A DNA stretch of 64,000 bases from JALYTY01 sp964546935 (lineage in GTDB: Bacteria > Vulcanimicrobiota > Vulcanimicrobiia > Vulcanimicrobiales > Vulcanimicrobiaceae). Below the pieces are notes generated by a model, which had not been told where the DNA came from, did no database searches, and was given only the letters and a program-made list of their open reading frames with translations. Made by a program: the position numbers and the translations under genes. The stretch is from contig CAZJLJ010000002.1 in assembly GCA_964546935.1 (NCBI GenBank), positions 62,001-126,000 on the forward strand, given 5' to 3'. Positions 8,665 to 16,156 of the stretch are shown here, in pieces; the stretch's first letter is position 1, and each line of letters begins with the position of its first letter.

Positions 8665-9933
8665 CTAGCGGACTTTCACGTACGTTTCGACGCTCATACC
8701 CGGCCGCAACGGTCTGTTCTTATCCGTATTGTCGATCGAAATGCGAACCGGAATGCGTTGCGTAACCTTCACGAAGTTGCCGGTTGCGTTCTGCGCCGGA
8801 ACCAACGCGTAGGTATTCTGCGACGCGGGATTTATCGAGAGAACGTGTCCCTGGAACGTCGCGCCCTTGTACGCATCGACTTTGATATCTGCCGGCTGGC
8901 CGACGTGCATGTTGCCCATCTGCGTTTCTTTATAATTAGCCGTGATGTAGATCTTACCGGGACCCGTTGGAATCAACGTCAAGATCGTATTGCCGGCGCC
9001 GACCGTTTGTCCGACTTCCGCGCTCTTCTCGCCAACGTAACCGTCGATCGCCGAATAGATCCGCGTGTAGCCGAGGTTTTGTTTCGCAATGACGAGTTGC
9101 GCTTTCGCCGCTTCAACTTGGCTCGGATCCGTCGATTGCTGCAGTTTTCCTTGGGCCGTCGTTACGCTACCTTGAGCCGCGGTAACGTTCGCGAGGGCTG
9201 CGCCGACTTTTTGTTCGGCTGCGTTCAGATTTGCCTGAGCGACGTTCACTTGATCTTCCGCGTTCCGCAATTGCGCTGAGGCCGATGCGAGCGTCGCAGT
9301 CGCAGCATCTAATTGCTGACGGGGAACGTCGCCGGTAGCAACGAGCGCCGCGGTACGGCGATAGTCCGCCAACGCGCGATCGTAGTTTGCTTGCGCTGCC
9401 GGCAACTGGGCTTGCGCCGCATGGAGCTGCGCCGCCGCTTGCTGTACGCCGGATTGCGCTACGGGAACTTGTGCCTGCGCACTTGTCGTGTTGGCTTGAG
9501 CTTCCGTAACACCGCCCGTGCTCTGCGTCGTCGTGGTGCGCTGATTCGCAATCGCGAGATCGTACTGCGCCTGTGCTTGTCGTACTTGCGCACGCTCCAC
9601 CGCGTTATCAAGGACAACTACAAGCTGCCCTTTCTTTACGGGCTGGTTCGTGTCGACCAGAATCTGATCGATGCGTTCGTTGATTTTAGAGGTCACCGCC
9701 ACCGGATCCGCATCGACGCGCGCGTCGTCCGTTCCCTCGTGGACGCGTGCATAGGCAAACCACTTAACGCCCCAGACGATAACGAGAATCGCAACGATTG
9801 CGCCGAGCACGCCGAAGATGATGCGTTTGCGGGGGCCGCCGCCGCGCTCTTCTTCTACGATAATCGGTTCCGTGCGTCCGTTCTTATGCGGGGGCGCTGC
9901 CGTTTTCTGCTGCTCTGCCTCGCGCGTATCCAT
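8665..9933 (-). CDS. HlyD/EmrA-family membrane fusion protein
   Basis: 422 residues: cytoplasmic N-terminus (~1-33), one membrane anchor (IIFGVLGAIVAILVIVWGVKW), a beta-barrel/lipoyl start (RVDADPVAVTSKINERIDQI), a long Ala/Gln-rich coiled-coil hairpin (~120-270), then the second lipoyl half (IYSAIDGYVGEKSAEVGQTV) and a C-terminal barrel. It bridges the MFS pump and TolC across the periplasm. The coiled coil is unusually rich in alternating Ala/Gln. Its ATG abuts the TetR stop directly. Confidence 0.92.
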   Translation of the reverse strand: MDTREAEQQKTAAPPHKNGRTEPIIVEEERGGGPRKRIIFGVLGAIVAILVIVWGVKWFAYARVHEGTDDARVDADPVAVTSKINERIDQILVDTNQPVKKGQLVVVLDNAVERAQVRQAQAQYDLAIANQRTTTTQSTGGVTEAQANTTSAQAQVPVAQSGVQQAAAQLHAAQAQLPAAQANYDRALADYRRTAALVATGDVPRQQLDAATATLASASAQLRNAEDQVNVAQANLNAAEQKVGAALANVTAAQGSVTTAQGKLQQSTDPSQVEAAKAQLVIAKQNLGYTRIYSAIDGYVGEKSAEVGQTVGAGNTILTLIPTGPGKIYITANYKETQMGNMHVGQPADIKVDAYKGATFQGHVLSINPASQNTYALVPAQNATGNFVKVTQRIPVRISIDNTDKNRPLRPGMSVETYVKVR

Positions 9934-10551
9934 TTACTTGCTCCTTACACCGTTTAAAAAGACGTCGATAAATTGATGGAGTGCATACTCCGTGTCGTTG
10001 AAGAGGCGACTCTCCGGGAATTTCTCGCGAGCAAGATTTCTCGCGAAAATCATCCCCATAAAAATTGATGCCAGCTCGGCCGGGTCACCGCTGAGCCGTC
10101 CGGCGTCTACCTGCGACGCCATATATTCTTTCATAACGGCGTGGACGGCGGTCTGCGGCCGCCATGTCTCCTGGGCGAAGACGTTCTTCTCGTAATCCAC
10201 TTCCACAAGCGACCAGCGAATCATATCCATCATCGATTCCAGCCGGTCATTGAACGCCCGCGCAATCGTGTAAAGGTCTTCTTCCAACGGTCCGTTGAGC
10301 GACGAAATGATATCCCGCAGCACCACGTCGCCGCACGTATGCTTGGCCACCGCGACGATAAGCGATTCCTTGGTCCCGAAATGGCGGAAAAGCGTCGCTT
10401 CGTTCACGCCGGCAACTTCAGCGATTTCACGCGTCGTCGCTCCGCGTTTTCCTTTACGCGCGATCACCTCGCGCGCCGCGAGGATGATGCGCGAACGCGT
10501 ATCTTCGGGGACGGAGTTTTTCGCAGTTTCGGGTATTTTTGGTTCAATCAT
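9934..10551 (-). CDS. TetR-family repressor of the efflux operon
   Basis: 205 residues with a clear N-terminal TetR helix-turn-helix (ATTREIAEVAGVNEATLFRHFGTKESL, ~38-65) and a variable ligand-binding C-terminal domain. It is embedded in the operon: its ATG overlaps the stop of the LolA-like gene (ATGA) and its stop abuts the adaptor ATG. Known relatives repress their own operon until a pump substrate binds. The two palindromes at 11506-11523 and 11553-11570 are the natural candidate operators, so autoregulation is the leading inference. Confidence 0.9.
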   Translation of the reverse strand: MIEPKIPETAKNSVPEDTRSRIILAAREVIARKGKRGATTREIAEVAGVNEATLFRHFGTKESLIVAVAKHTCGDVVLRDIISSLNGPLEEDLYTIARAFNDRLESMMDMIRWSLVEVDYEKNVFAQETWRPQTAVHAVMKEYMASQVDAGRLSGDPAELASIFMGMIFARNLAREKFPESRLFNDTEYALHQFIDVFLNGVRSK

Positions 10552-11198
10552 TTCTTAGTAAACACCGCGTCATCCACGGCGACGTTGGTCTGGTACGCAC
10601 CGTACTGTGAATCCGCAACGGCGTGGACATGCGGAATATTAATGTCCGCGTGTTGCTGTGAAAGCACGCTGAAGGAGCCTTCGCTGCGATACCACTGACG
10701 CATGGTGATAAGGCCGCCACTGGCATAGTGCCATTCCATTTGCCACAGTTCGTACGTATCGGGATCTATGTACGCTACGGTATGATCCAAAATCGTGCTG
10801 TGAATCTTTTTCGTCATCGTAAGCACGATCATCGGACGCCCGTAGAGTTCTTGCGTTCCCTGGTACGTTATGTTTTGCTCGCGCTCCCATTGCATCGGAT
10901 CGCCGACGTCGTCGAACAACTTCTCGAAGCCTTTCGCGTAGCTCGGTACCTTCGTAAAGACGACTTCGTAATTGTTAGGACGTTTGAAGTACGTCGTGCC
11001 TTCGAGCTTCGGCGAAAGGAATGGGAAGTTCATCATGCGCACGTCGACGTGCACCGGCGCGCGATACGACGAGAGCGACGGATTGCGATCTAGAATCTTG
11101 GCGATAACCGCACGTGCATCGGTCTCCGGCGACTGAGCCTGAGCCGGCACGAACAACACGCCAAGGACCGCAACGAGCGCTAGCAGAGCGCGTTTCAT
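10548..11198 (-). CDS. Secreted LolA-like protein in efflux operon
   Basis: 216 residues from ATG 11198 (overlapping the STAS stop by one base), with a signal peptide ending near AQA|QS (~22). The mature part resembles the LolA/LolB-like half-barrel of outer-membrane lipoprotein-sorting proteins: an N-terminal helix (ARAVIAKILDRNPSLSSYRA), beta-strand repeats, and the segment AYIDPDTYELWQMEW (~145-158) where such proteins describe conversion of a model lipid-binding groove. Role in the efflux system is unknown; binding of a hydrophobic ligand in the periplasm is plausible. Family assignment is by fold pattern only. Confidence 0.6.
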   Translation of the reverse strand: MKRALLALVAVLGVLFVPAQAQSPETDARAVIAKILDRNPSLSSYRAPVHVDVRMMNFPFLSPKLEGTTYFKRPNNYEVVFTKVPSYAKGFEKLFDDVGDPMQWEREQNITYQGTQELYGRPMIVLTMTKKIHSTILDHTVAYIDPDTYELWQMEWHYASGGLITMRQWYRSEGSFSVLSQQHADINIPHVHAVADSQYGAYQTNVAVDDAVFTKK

Positions 11199-11482
11199 CA
11201 AGCAGCGACCTCACCTTTGACTAAAGGAAAGAGCCGGTCCAGAGCCATGACCTGCAGCGAACGAACGATCTCGGGCCGCGAGACCTGGAGCGCCAGCTCG
11301 CCGCCGATTTCGCGGGAGCGGCGGAGGAGCAGAATGAGACCTCGGACGCCCTCGCTATCGAGACGTTCGAGCGGGTCTAGATTAAGGACAACTCGGGGCG
11401 CGCCGCCTTCGAAGGCGGACATCACGGCTGCCTGGAGAGCTGTTAACCGGTCAGGCCGGTATTCAAAAAGCACTGGTTGCAT
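11198..11482 (-). CDS. Stand-alone STAS-domain protein (anti-sigma antagonist-like)
   Basis: 94 residues from ATG 11482. The STAS core is visible: a beta strand (PRVVLNLDPLERLDSEGVRGLI) with the conserved D-S-x-G loop containing the phosphorylatable Ser of SpoIIAA-like proteins, then LLLRRSREIGGELALQVS and a C-terminal helix. It is the first gene of the efflux operon; such a position for a STAS protein is unusual. An in-frame GTG-like upstream extension to 11563 is rejected because it would run through the operator and promoter. No partner anti-sigma factor or kinase is encoded nearby. Confidence 0.75.
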   Translation of the reverse strand: MQPVLFEYRPDRLTALQAAVMSAFEGGAPRVVLNLDPLERLDSEGVRGLILLLRRSREIGGELALQVSRPEIVRSLQVMALDRLFPLVKGEVAA

Positions 11483-11505
11483 CGCATTCTTACTTCTTAA
11501 TCTTA

Positions 11506-11523
11506 CGCAAGTAGGTACTTGCA
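11506..11523. promoter_or_regulatory. Operator O1 (palindrome over transcription start)
   Basis: CGCAAGTAGGTACTTGCA: arms GCAAGTA/TACTTGC separated by 2 nt, with only the outermost base pair broken. It lies just downstream of the predicted minus-strand -10, across the expected start site. It matches O2 in arms and spacing; the centres are 47 bp apart. Confidence 0.8.
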
Positions 11524-11528
11524 CGCAG

Positions 11529-11557
11529 AGTGTACCACTCCCGGGCACCGCGTGCAA
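11529..11557 (-). promoter_or_regulatory. Sigma-70-type promoter of STAS/efflux operon
   Basis: On the minus strand, TTGCAC (11557-11552) and TACACT (11534-11529) are separated by exactly 17 bp. The -35 box overlaps operator O2 and the start site falls in O1, an arrangement that would let one repressor block both polymerase binding and initiation. Confidence 0.75.
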
Positions 11558-11570
11558 GTACATACTTGCA
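11553..11570. promoter_or_regulatory. Operator O2 (perfect palindrome, shared divergent control)
   Basis: TGCAAGTACATACTTGCA: perfect 8-bp arms around a 2-nt centre. It overlaps the -35 of the leftward promoter and lies immediately upstream of TACAAT (11575-11580), a candidate -10 for the rightward beta-lactamase-like gene, so it could control both directions. Confidence 0.8.
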
Positions 11571-11605
11571 GGAATACAATCTCAAAGACAGCACGGGGAG
11601 CCTCG

Positions 11606-12406
11606 ATGGATGCAGTGCTCGGAAGTGGACAGCTGGCGGCCCTGGCGGAGGGGGCCGGCCTAGACCCTGTTTCTATCATCGTTCGAGAACTTTTGAACGA
11701 CCGAAGGACCGCAGAAGCGGCAACGAACGCGGAATTAGATCTTTACCCCGCCTCGATGATCAAGACTCCGCTGGTTCTAGCGGCGTTGGCGGGCGTCGAA
11801 GACGGCCGCTTTGGCCTCGACCGCCGGTTTGAAGTTACACAGTCGAACATGACGTTCAACGATGCGCCCTCGCCGTTACAGCCTGGGGTGCGCCCGCGTC
11901 TGGACGAGCTCTGCGATCTCGCGATCTCGCGCTCCGACAACGTCGCCACGAACATGCTCTTCGACATCGTCGGACGCGAAGAAGCAACAAGCATCGTGCA
12001 GCAACGGTTCGGTCTCGCGCACACCGCGTTTTATCGCAAACTCTCGGGAAGCGATCCGTTGATCTCCGATCCGCAGTGGGACGGCACGAACCGCAACACG
12101 CATCCGGCATCCGACGCGGCGCACCTTTTCACGCTCATAGCACTCGATCGAGTTCCGCACAGCGACCTTTTGCGCGGTGCACTCGTGCGCCAGTACTGGA
12201 ACGACAAGCTCAACAAAGGCTTGCACGACGGCGACCGGTTCGCCCACAAGACCGGCGACACAAACGATGTGACGCATGACGGTGGAATTCTCACTACGAG
12301 CGACGGCCGGACGTATGTGATCGTCGTCTATACGGGACTTAGCAGCACGGATTCGAACAATGCCCGATTCGCACCGTTCATGCGCGCTTTACGCGCGTCG
12401 CTTTGA
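11606..12406 (+). CDS. Class A beta-lactamase-fold serine hydrolase, no signal peptide
   Basis: 266 residues from ATG 11606, preceded by GGGGAG. Active-site motifs of penicillin-recognising enzymes are present: S50-M-I-K53, S110-D-N112 and K215-T-G217. An omega-loop Glu equivalent to Glu166 is not evident; the corresponding region reads DPQWDGTNRNTHPAS (~155-169). There is no signal peptide, so the protein seems cytoplasmic, which is odd for a beta-lactamase. It may be an esterase/amidase of the same fold. The promoter region is shared with the efflux operon, suggesting a joint response to a common compound. Confidence 0.8.
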   Translation: MDAVLGSGQLAALAEGAGLDPVSIIVRELLNDRRTAEAATNAELDLYPASMIKTPLVLAALAGVEDGRFGLDRRFEVTQSNMTFNDAPSPLQPGVRPRLDELCDLAISRSDNVATNMLFDIVGREEATSIVQQRFGLAHTAFYRKLSGSDPLISDPQWDGTNRNTHPASDAAHLFTLIALDRVPHSDLLRGALVRQYWNDKLNKGLHDGDRFAHKTGDTNDVTHDGGILTTSDGRTYVIVVYTGLSSTDSNNARFAPFMRALRASL

Positions 12407-12424
12407 TTCGAAAGGGTAGCGAAC

Positions 12425-13225
12425 ATGCAACAAACCGACGCAGTCGCCGCTTTTCGGGCCCTCCACGCCGCACGCACCGTTCTGCTTCTTCCAAATGTCT
12501 GGGACGCGGGCTCTGCGGCAGTCGTGCGCAGCGCAGGCGCGAAGGCAATCGCGACGACCAGCGCGGGCGTTGCGTGGACATGCGGCTATCCCGACGGCGA
12601 CGCAATCCCACGGAATGATTTGTTTTTCATGCTTCGCGCAATCCGGCACGCTGCCGGCGAGACGCCGGTTAGCGCCGATATCGAGGGCGGCTATTCCAAC
12701 GATCCGGCGGAAGTTGCGCAGCTCGTTCGATTGCTGCGCGAGACCGGAATCGCCGGAATAAACCTCGAGGACGGCATGGGCACTCCCGAGCTGCTCGCCG
12801 AGAAAATAAAAGCAGTCAAAGACGATGGCGAGATCTTCGTAAATGCGCGAGTCGACGTCTATCTCAACGAACTTGCTACGGGCGAAGCGGCGTTACGCGA
12901 AACGATCGCACGGGTGAAACGTTACGAGGCCGCGGGCGCAGATGGAATCTTCGTTCCGATGCTCGCAGATCGCGACATCATTCGTGCCGTTGCAGCGGAA
13001 ACAAAACTTCCGCTCGGTATTTTTGCGATTCCCGGACTGCCCGCGGTATCGGAACTCTACGAGCTCGGCGTACGCCGGCTCAGCGCGGGTCCCGCAATTA
13101 CAAAGTTAGCGTTGGGCGCCACGCGCCGCGCTGCAGTTGCGTTCGTGGAGGCCGAAGACCTCGAAGCGCTCTTCTCCGGCCCCACCGTCGGATTCGACGA
13201 AATGAACGCGTTTTTTACCGCGTAA
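12425..13225 (+). CDS. Isocitrate lyase/PEP mutase superfamily protein
   Basis: 266 residues with the TIM-barrel signatures of the ICL/PEPM superfamily: NVWDAGSAAVV (~25-35), metal-binding SADIEGGYSNDPAEV (~81-95), INLEDG (~115-120) and VNARVDVYL (~137-145). The usual substrate-gating KKCGH loop of true isocitrate lyases is absent, and so is a methylisocitrate lyase CGH motif, so this belongs to the large group of PEP phosphonomutase-like C-C lyases whose substrates are mostly unassigned. It starts 18 bp after the beta-lactamase-like gene and is probably cotranscribed. Confidence 0.85.
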   Translation: MQQTDAVAAFRALHAARTVLLLPNVWDAGSAAVVRSAGAKAIATTSAGVAWTCGYPDGDAIPRNDLFFMLRAIRHAAGETPVSADIEGGYSNDPAEVAQLVRLLRETGIAGINLEDGMGTPELLAEKIKAVKDDGEIFVNARVDVYLNELATGEAALRETIARVKRYEAAGADGIFVPMLADRDIIRAVAAETKLPLGIFAIPGLPAVSELYELGVRRLSAGPAITKLALGATRRAAVAFVEAEDLEALFSGPTVGFDEMNAFFTA

Positions 13226-13229
13226 GCGG

Positions 13230-13643
13230 CTACATTCCGCCGCCGTTCTCGTTGCCGGAAGACTTCATGTTCTTTGCGCCGGCAGCATGGTAGCCATGCG
13301 CTTTGGCTGCGGACGGGCACATGTATTCACCGTGCTTGGTGCGGCCGTAAAGCGGATCGCTAGGCAGATGGTAAACGTGCGACTTCGTGTTCACCCAAAC
13401 CGGCTGAACCGCACCGCATTGGACGGTGGGCGGAATGGTCGCAAACGTGCCCGGCGCCATGGCGTTCCCTTCGGCGTTCTTCCCGCCCATCGGCGGGTTC
13501 GCAACGTTGGTCGGCGATGGGTTCGCCGTTTGATTCGTCATTACGCCGTTGGATTGAGTGTTTGAACTCGAGCTGCTGCCATGGCCGCAGGCGGCGAGCG
13601 CGGTGATGAGGAGCCCCGCGAGCAGAGTCTTATGGAATGACAC
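13230..13643 (-). CDS. Small putative lipoprotein with VYH...YGxTKxGxYM motif
   Basis: 137 residues from GTG 13643, chosen for the AAGGAG 10 bases upstream and the lipoprotein signal that follows (LLITALAAC, Cys ~22). After a Ser/Asn/Pro-rich spacer, the C-terminal ~50 residues read WVNTKSHVYHLPSDPLYGRTKHGEYM, a small module seen in many secreted or DNA-processing bacterial proteins. Biochemical function is unknown to me. It overlaps the hutF stop by 14 bp and so may be the last gene of the hut transcript. Confidence 0.65.
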   Translation of the reverse strand: MSFHKTLLAGLLITALAACGHGSSSSSNTQSNGVMTNQTANPSPTNVANPPMGGKNAEGNAMAPGTFATIPPTVQCGAVQPVWVNTKSHVYHLPSDPLYGRTKHGEYMCPSAAKAHGYHAAGAKNMKSSGNENGGGM

Positions 13644-14922
13644 GATTCGCAATCTCCTTAAGCTTAGTGTGTGCATGTTTTGCGAGTGCCGACGCTTCAC
13701 CCGTATAAACGCGTGCGCCGCCGATAAACGTTGCCTGAACCCAAGAATCTTCCCCGCGATAGACGACTCCATTCACTCCGGGAGTCCATTCGTCTATCCG
13801 TGATGCATCGAGTACGAGATAATCCGCAACCATCCCCTCGGCCAACGCGCCGCTGGAAACGTTGAGCGCGCGAGCGCCCTGGGCTGTTCCCAAATCGAAC
13901 GCAACGGCGGCGCCGAGCGCGCTCCCATCGGTTCGCAGAATCTTTTGCAACAGGCTGGCGGAGCGCATCTCGTCGATAATAGACGGCTTTACGTCGGCAT
14001 CGGTTCCGAGCCCCATCGTGACTCCTAGTCGCTGTAGCGTCGTGACGTCGCAGATACCGTCGCCGAGATACTGATTCGTCATCGGATTGTGAATGACGCG
14101 CGCGCCGCGTTGCACCAGCAATTGCTTCTCTTCGTCCGTGATGTAAATCGCGTGGATTGCAACGGTACGCTCGTCCAACGCTTCAAGCCGGTCAAGCAGC
14201 ACGATCGGTGTCGCTCCGAAACGATCGAGCGTTTCCTGCCCTTCGTACTGTGCCTCGGCAACATGCACGTGCATCATGCATTTGTTCGCGCGCGCATACT
14301 GTGCCGCCGCACGAATCATTTCTTGCGAAGCCGCGTGCAAGGAATGGGGCGCCACACAGACGTTCGCCCACGGATACTCGGCACGTAAAACATCGGTTCG
14401 CGAAACGGCCTGGTCGATCGTTTCGCGGAACTGCACCGGCGCGTAATCGGCATCCATCCACGTGCGCGCAAAGACAAGCCGGATTCCCGTTTCTGCGGCT
14501 GCCGCAATTGCAGCCTCGGCGTGCTCGTTCCCGGCACCGTTCAAATAGAAGAATTCCGCAACAGTGGTGATCCCGGCGGCCAGCATTTCGCTGAAGGCCG
14601 CCACAAAAATCCAATGAACGTCGTCGGGCGTCAATTGGGGCACGACTTTGTAAAGTGCTTCACTACGCCAACGCGCAAACGTCAGATCGTCGGCCCACCC
14701 GCGCAGCAGAATCTGATATGCGTGGCTGTGGCCATTGACGAACCCAGGGACGATCAAACGATCTTCGGGGAAAGAACGCACCGTCAGATTGCGATGCTTT
14801 TCTTTCAAGGCGGAGAAGTCGCCCGCGGCAGCTATCGTACCGTTTCGAATCGCAAAAGCGAAGTCACGCCGTTCTTTACTCCCGACCAGAGCGCGCGAAC
14901 AGCGAACGAGTTCGTTAACCAT
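13630..14922 (-). CDS. hutF: Formimidoylglutamate deiminase
   Basis: 430-residue amidohydrolase-superfamily protein. Metal-site motifs: GFVNGHSHAYQ (~60-70, HxH), a His in VAPHSLHAAS (~200-209), HVHVAEAQYEGQ (~229-240) and the Asp in GLGTDADV (~313-320). Between hutI and a downstream lipoprotein, the best assignment is HutF, which hydrolyses N-formimino-L-glutamate to N-formyl-L-glutamate and ammonia. Similar proteins include guanine and SAH deaminases, so specificity rests on context. The end overlaps the lipoprotein start; its ATG overlaps hutI by 8 bp. Confidence 0.85.
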   Translation of the reverse strand: MVNELVRCSRALVGSKERRDFAFAIRNGTIAAAGDFSALKEKHRNLTVRSFPEDRLIVPGFVNGHSHAYQILLRGWADDLTFARWRSEALYKVVPQLTPDDVHWIFVAAFSEMLAAGITTVAEFFYLNGAGNEHAEAAIAAAAETGIRLVFARTWMDADYAPVQFRETIDQAVSRTDVLRAEYPWANVCVAPHSLHAASQEMIRAAAQYARANKCMMHVHVAEAQYEGQETLDRFGATPIVLLDRLEALDERTVAIHAIYITDEEKQLLVQRGARVIHNPMTNQYLGDGICDVTTLQRLGVTMGLGTDADVKPSIIDEMRSASLLQKILRTDGSALGAAVAFDLGTAQGARALNVSSGALAEGMVADYLVLDASRIDEWTPGVNGVVYRGEDSWVQATFIGGARVYTGEASALAKHAHTKLKEIANRVIP

Positions 14923-16156
14923 TGGAATGCACCACGCCGTTATGAACGACCGCCTTTGCTAAATTTCCACCGAACTGCCACCCGAATTCATCCGGCGCCT
15001 CGATTTGCAATGCTACGAAATCCGCATTGCCGCCGGCACGCAACCGTCCGGCGTTAACGCGCAATGAGTCCGCCGCGGCACGCGTTACCCCGAAAAGCGC
15101 TTCCGCGGCAGTAAGGCCGAAGAGTTTGCGCCCAAAGTATGCCACCGTTTGCAGATTGAAACACGGTGAAGTGCCCGGATTGTAATCGCTTGCCAAAGCA
15201 ACTTCGGCGCCGCGCTCCAAAAGCGCCCGTACCGGTGCTTTCCGAGGCAGGTCAAGGTACGAAATCGTAGCCGGACACGCCACCGTCACAATATTTGCAC
15301 TCGCGATTGCGGAAACGTCTTCTTCACGAATGCAGTTGCAATGATCCACCGCATCCACGCCGAGAGCAGCGGCCATTTCGGCGGCCCCTCCGAACTGCAT
15401 CTCGTCGCAATGGACGCGTAAACGCAGGCCGGCGTCGCGGGCCGCTTCCAAATAACGCCTTGTCTGCTGCGGAGAAAAAAACCCCGGCTCGCAAAAGGCA
15501 TCAGCGTAGACGGCCCCGTGGGCGCGTGCCGTCGGAATGAGGTGGTCGATAAGGTAGTCGACGAAGGCTTCTTCGCGAGTAAACTCCGGTGGCAGCGCGT
15601 GCGCACCTAGAAAGGTTGCGACAAGATGCGGCACGTCGGCGTCGTCGCGATGGGTTGCAATCAAATCGAGAAGCGCGTTTTCACCCGGTGCATGAAGCGC
15701 GTAGCCGGTTTTCGTCTCGAGCGTCGTCGTTCCGTGGTTCAGAATGATCTGCAGCCGCGGACGAACGACCCGCTCGTAAAAGGAACGCGTGTCGAGCAAT
15801 GCGTCGCGCGTCTTTTGCACCGTATATAGCATGCCGAGCGCGGGCTTCTCGGCGCGCTGACGCGCGGCAAAATCCGGTTCACGGTCCCCGGCAAATAACG
15901 GGTGCGAGTGGGCGTCTACGAAACCGGGCACGACAACCGAATCGTGCAGATCCAGCTCCGTGACGTTACGAAACGTTCGCGCTTCTTTCTCGACTGCGGC
16001 GCGGCTTCCGATCGCGACGATCTGACGATTTTTTACGAGAATGGCGCCGTCTTCGATTCGTCCCAAATCATCGAAAGTGACGCCGTTTTGAGCGGCGTCA
16101 CCATCGCATGAAATTATTGTTTTGGCGCGGACGAGAATCGGCGCTACAGTCGCCAA
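14915..16156 (-). CDS. hutI: Imidazolonepropionase
   Basis: 413 residues, the usual length. Hydrolyses 4-imidazolone-5-propanoate to N-formimino-L-glutamate. Visible: VPGFVDAHSHPLFAGDRE (~75-92) with the metal HxH, TTTLETKTGYAL (~142-153), and CDEMQFGGAAEMAAALGVDAVDHC with SDYNPGTSP (~325-333) near the C-terminus. The best start is TTG 16156, overlapping the hutU stop by 13 bp; there is no ATG nearby and the start is therefore tentative. Confidence 0.94.
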   Translation of the reverse strand: MATVAPILVRAKTIISCDGDAAQNGVTFDDLGRIEDGAILVKNRQIVAIGSRAAVEKEARTFRNVTELDLHDSVVVPGFVDAHSHPLFAGDREPDFAARQRAEKPALGMLYTVQKTRDALLDTRSFYERVVRPRLQIILNHGTTTLETKTGYALHAPGENALLDLIATHRDDADVPHLVATFLGAHALPPEFTREEAFVDYLIDHLIPTARAHGAVYADAFCEPGFFSPQQTRRYLEAARDAGLRLRVHCDEMQFGGAAEMAAALGVDAVDHCNCIREEDVSAIASANIVTVACPATISYLDLPRKAPVRALLERGAEVALASDYNPGTSPCFNLQTVAYFGRKLFGLTAAEALFGVTRAAADSLRVNAGRLRAGGNADFVALQIEAPDEFGWQFGGNLAKAVVHNGVVHSNG

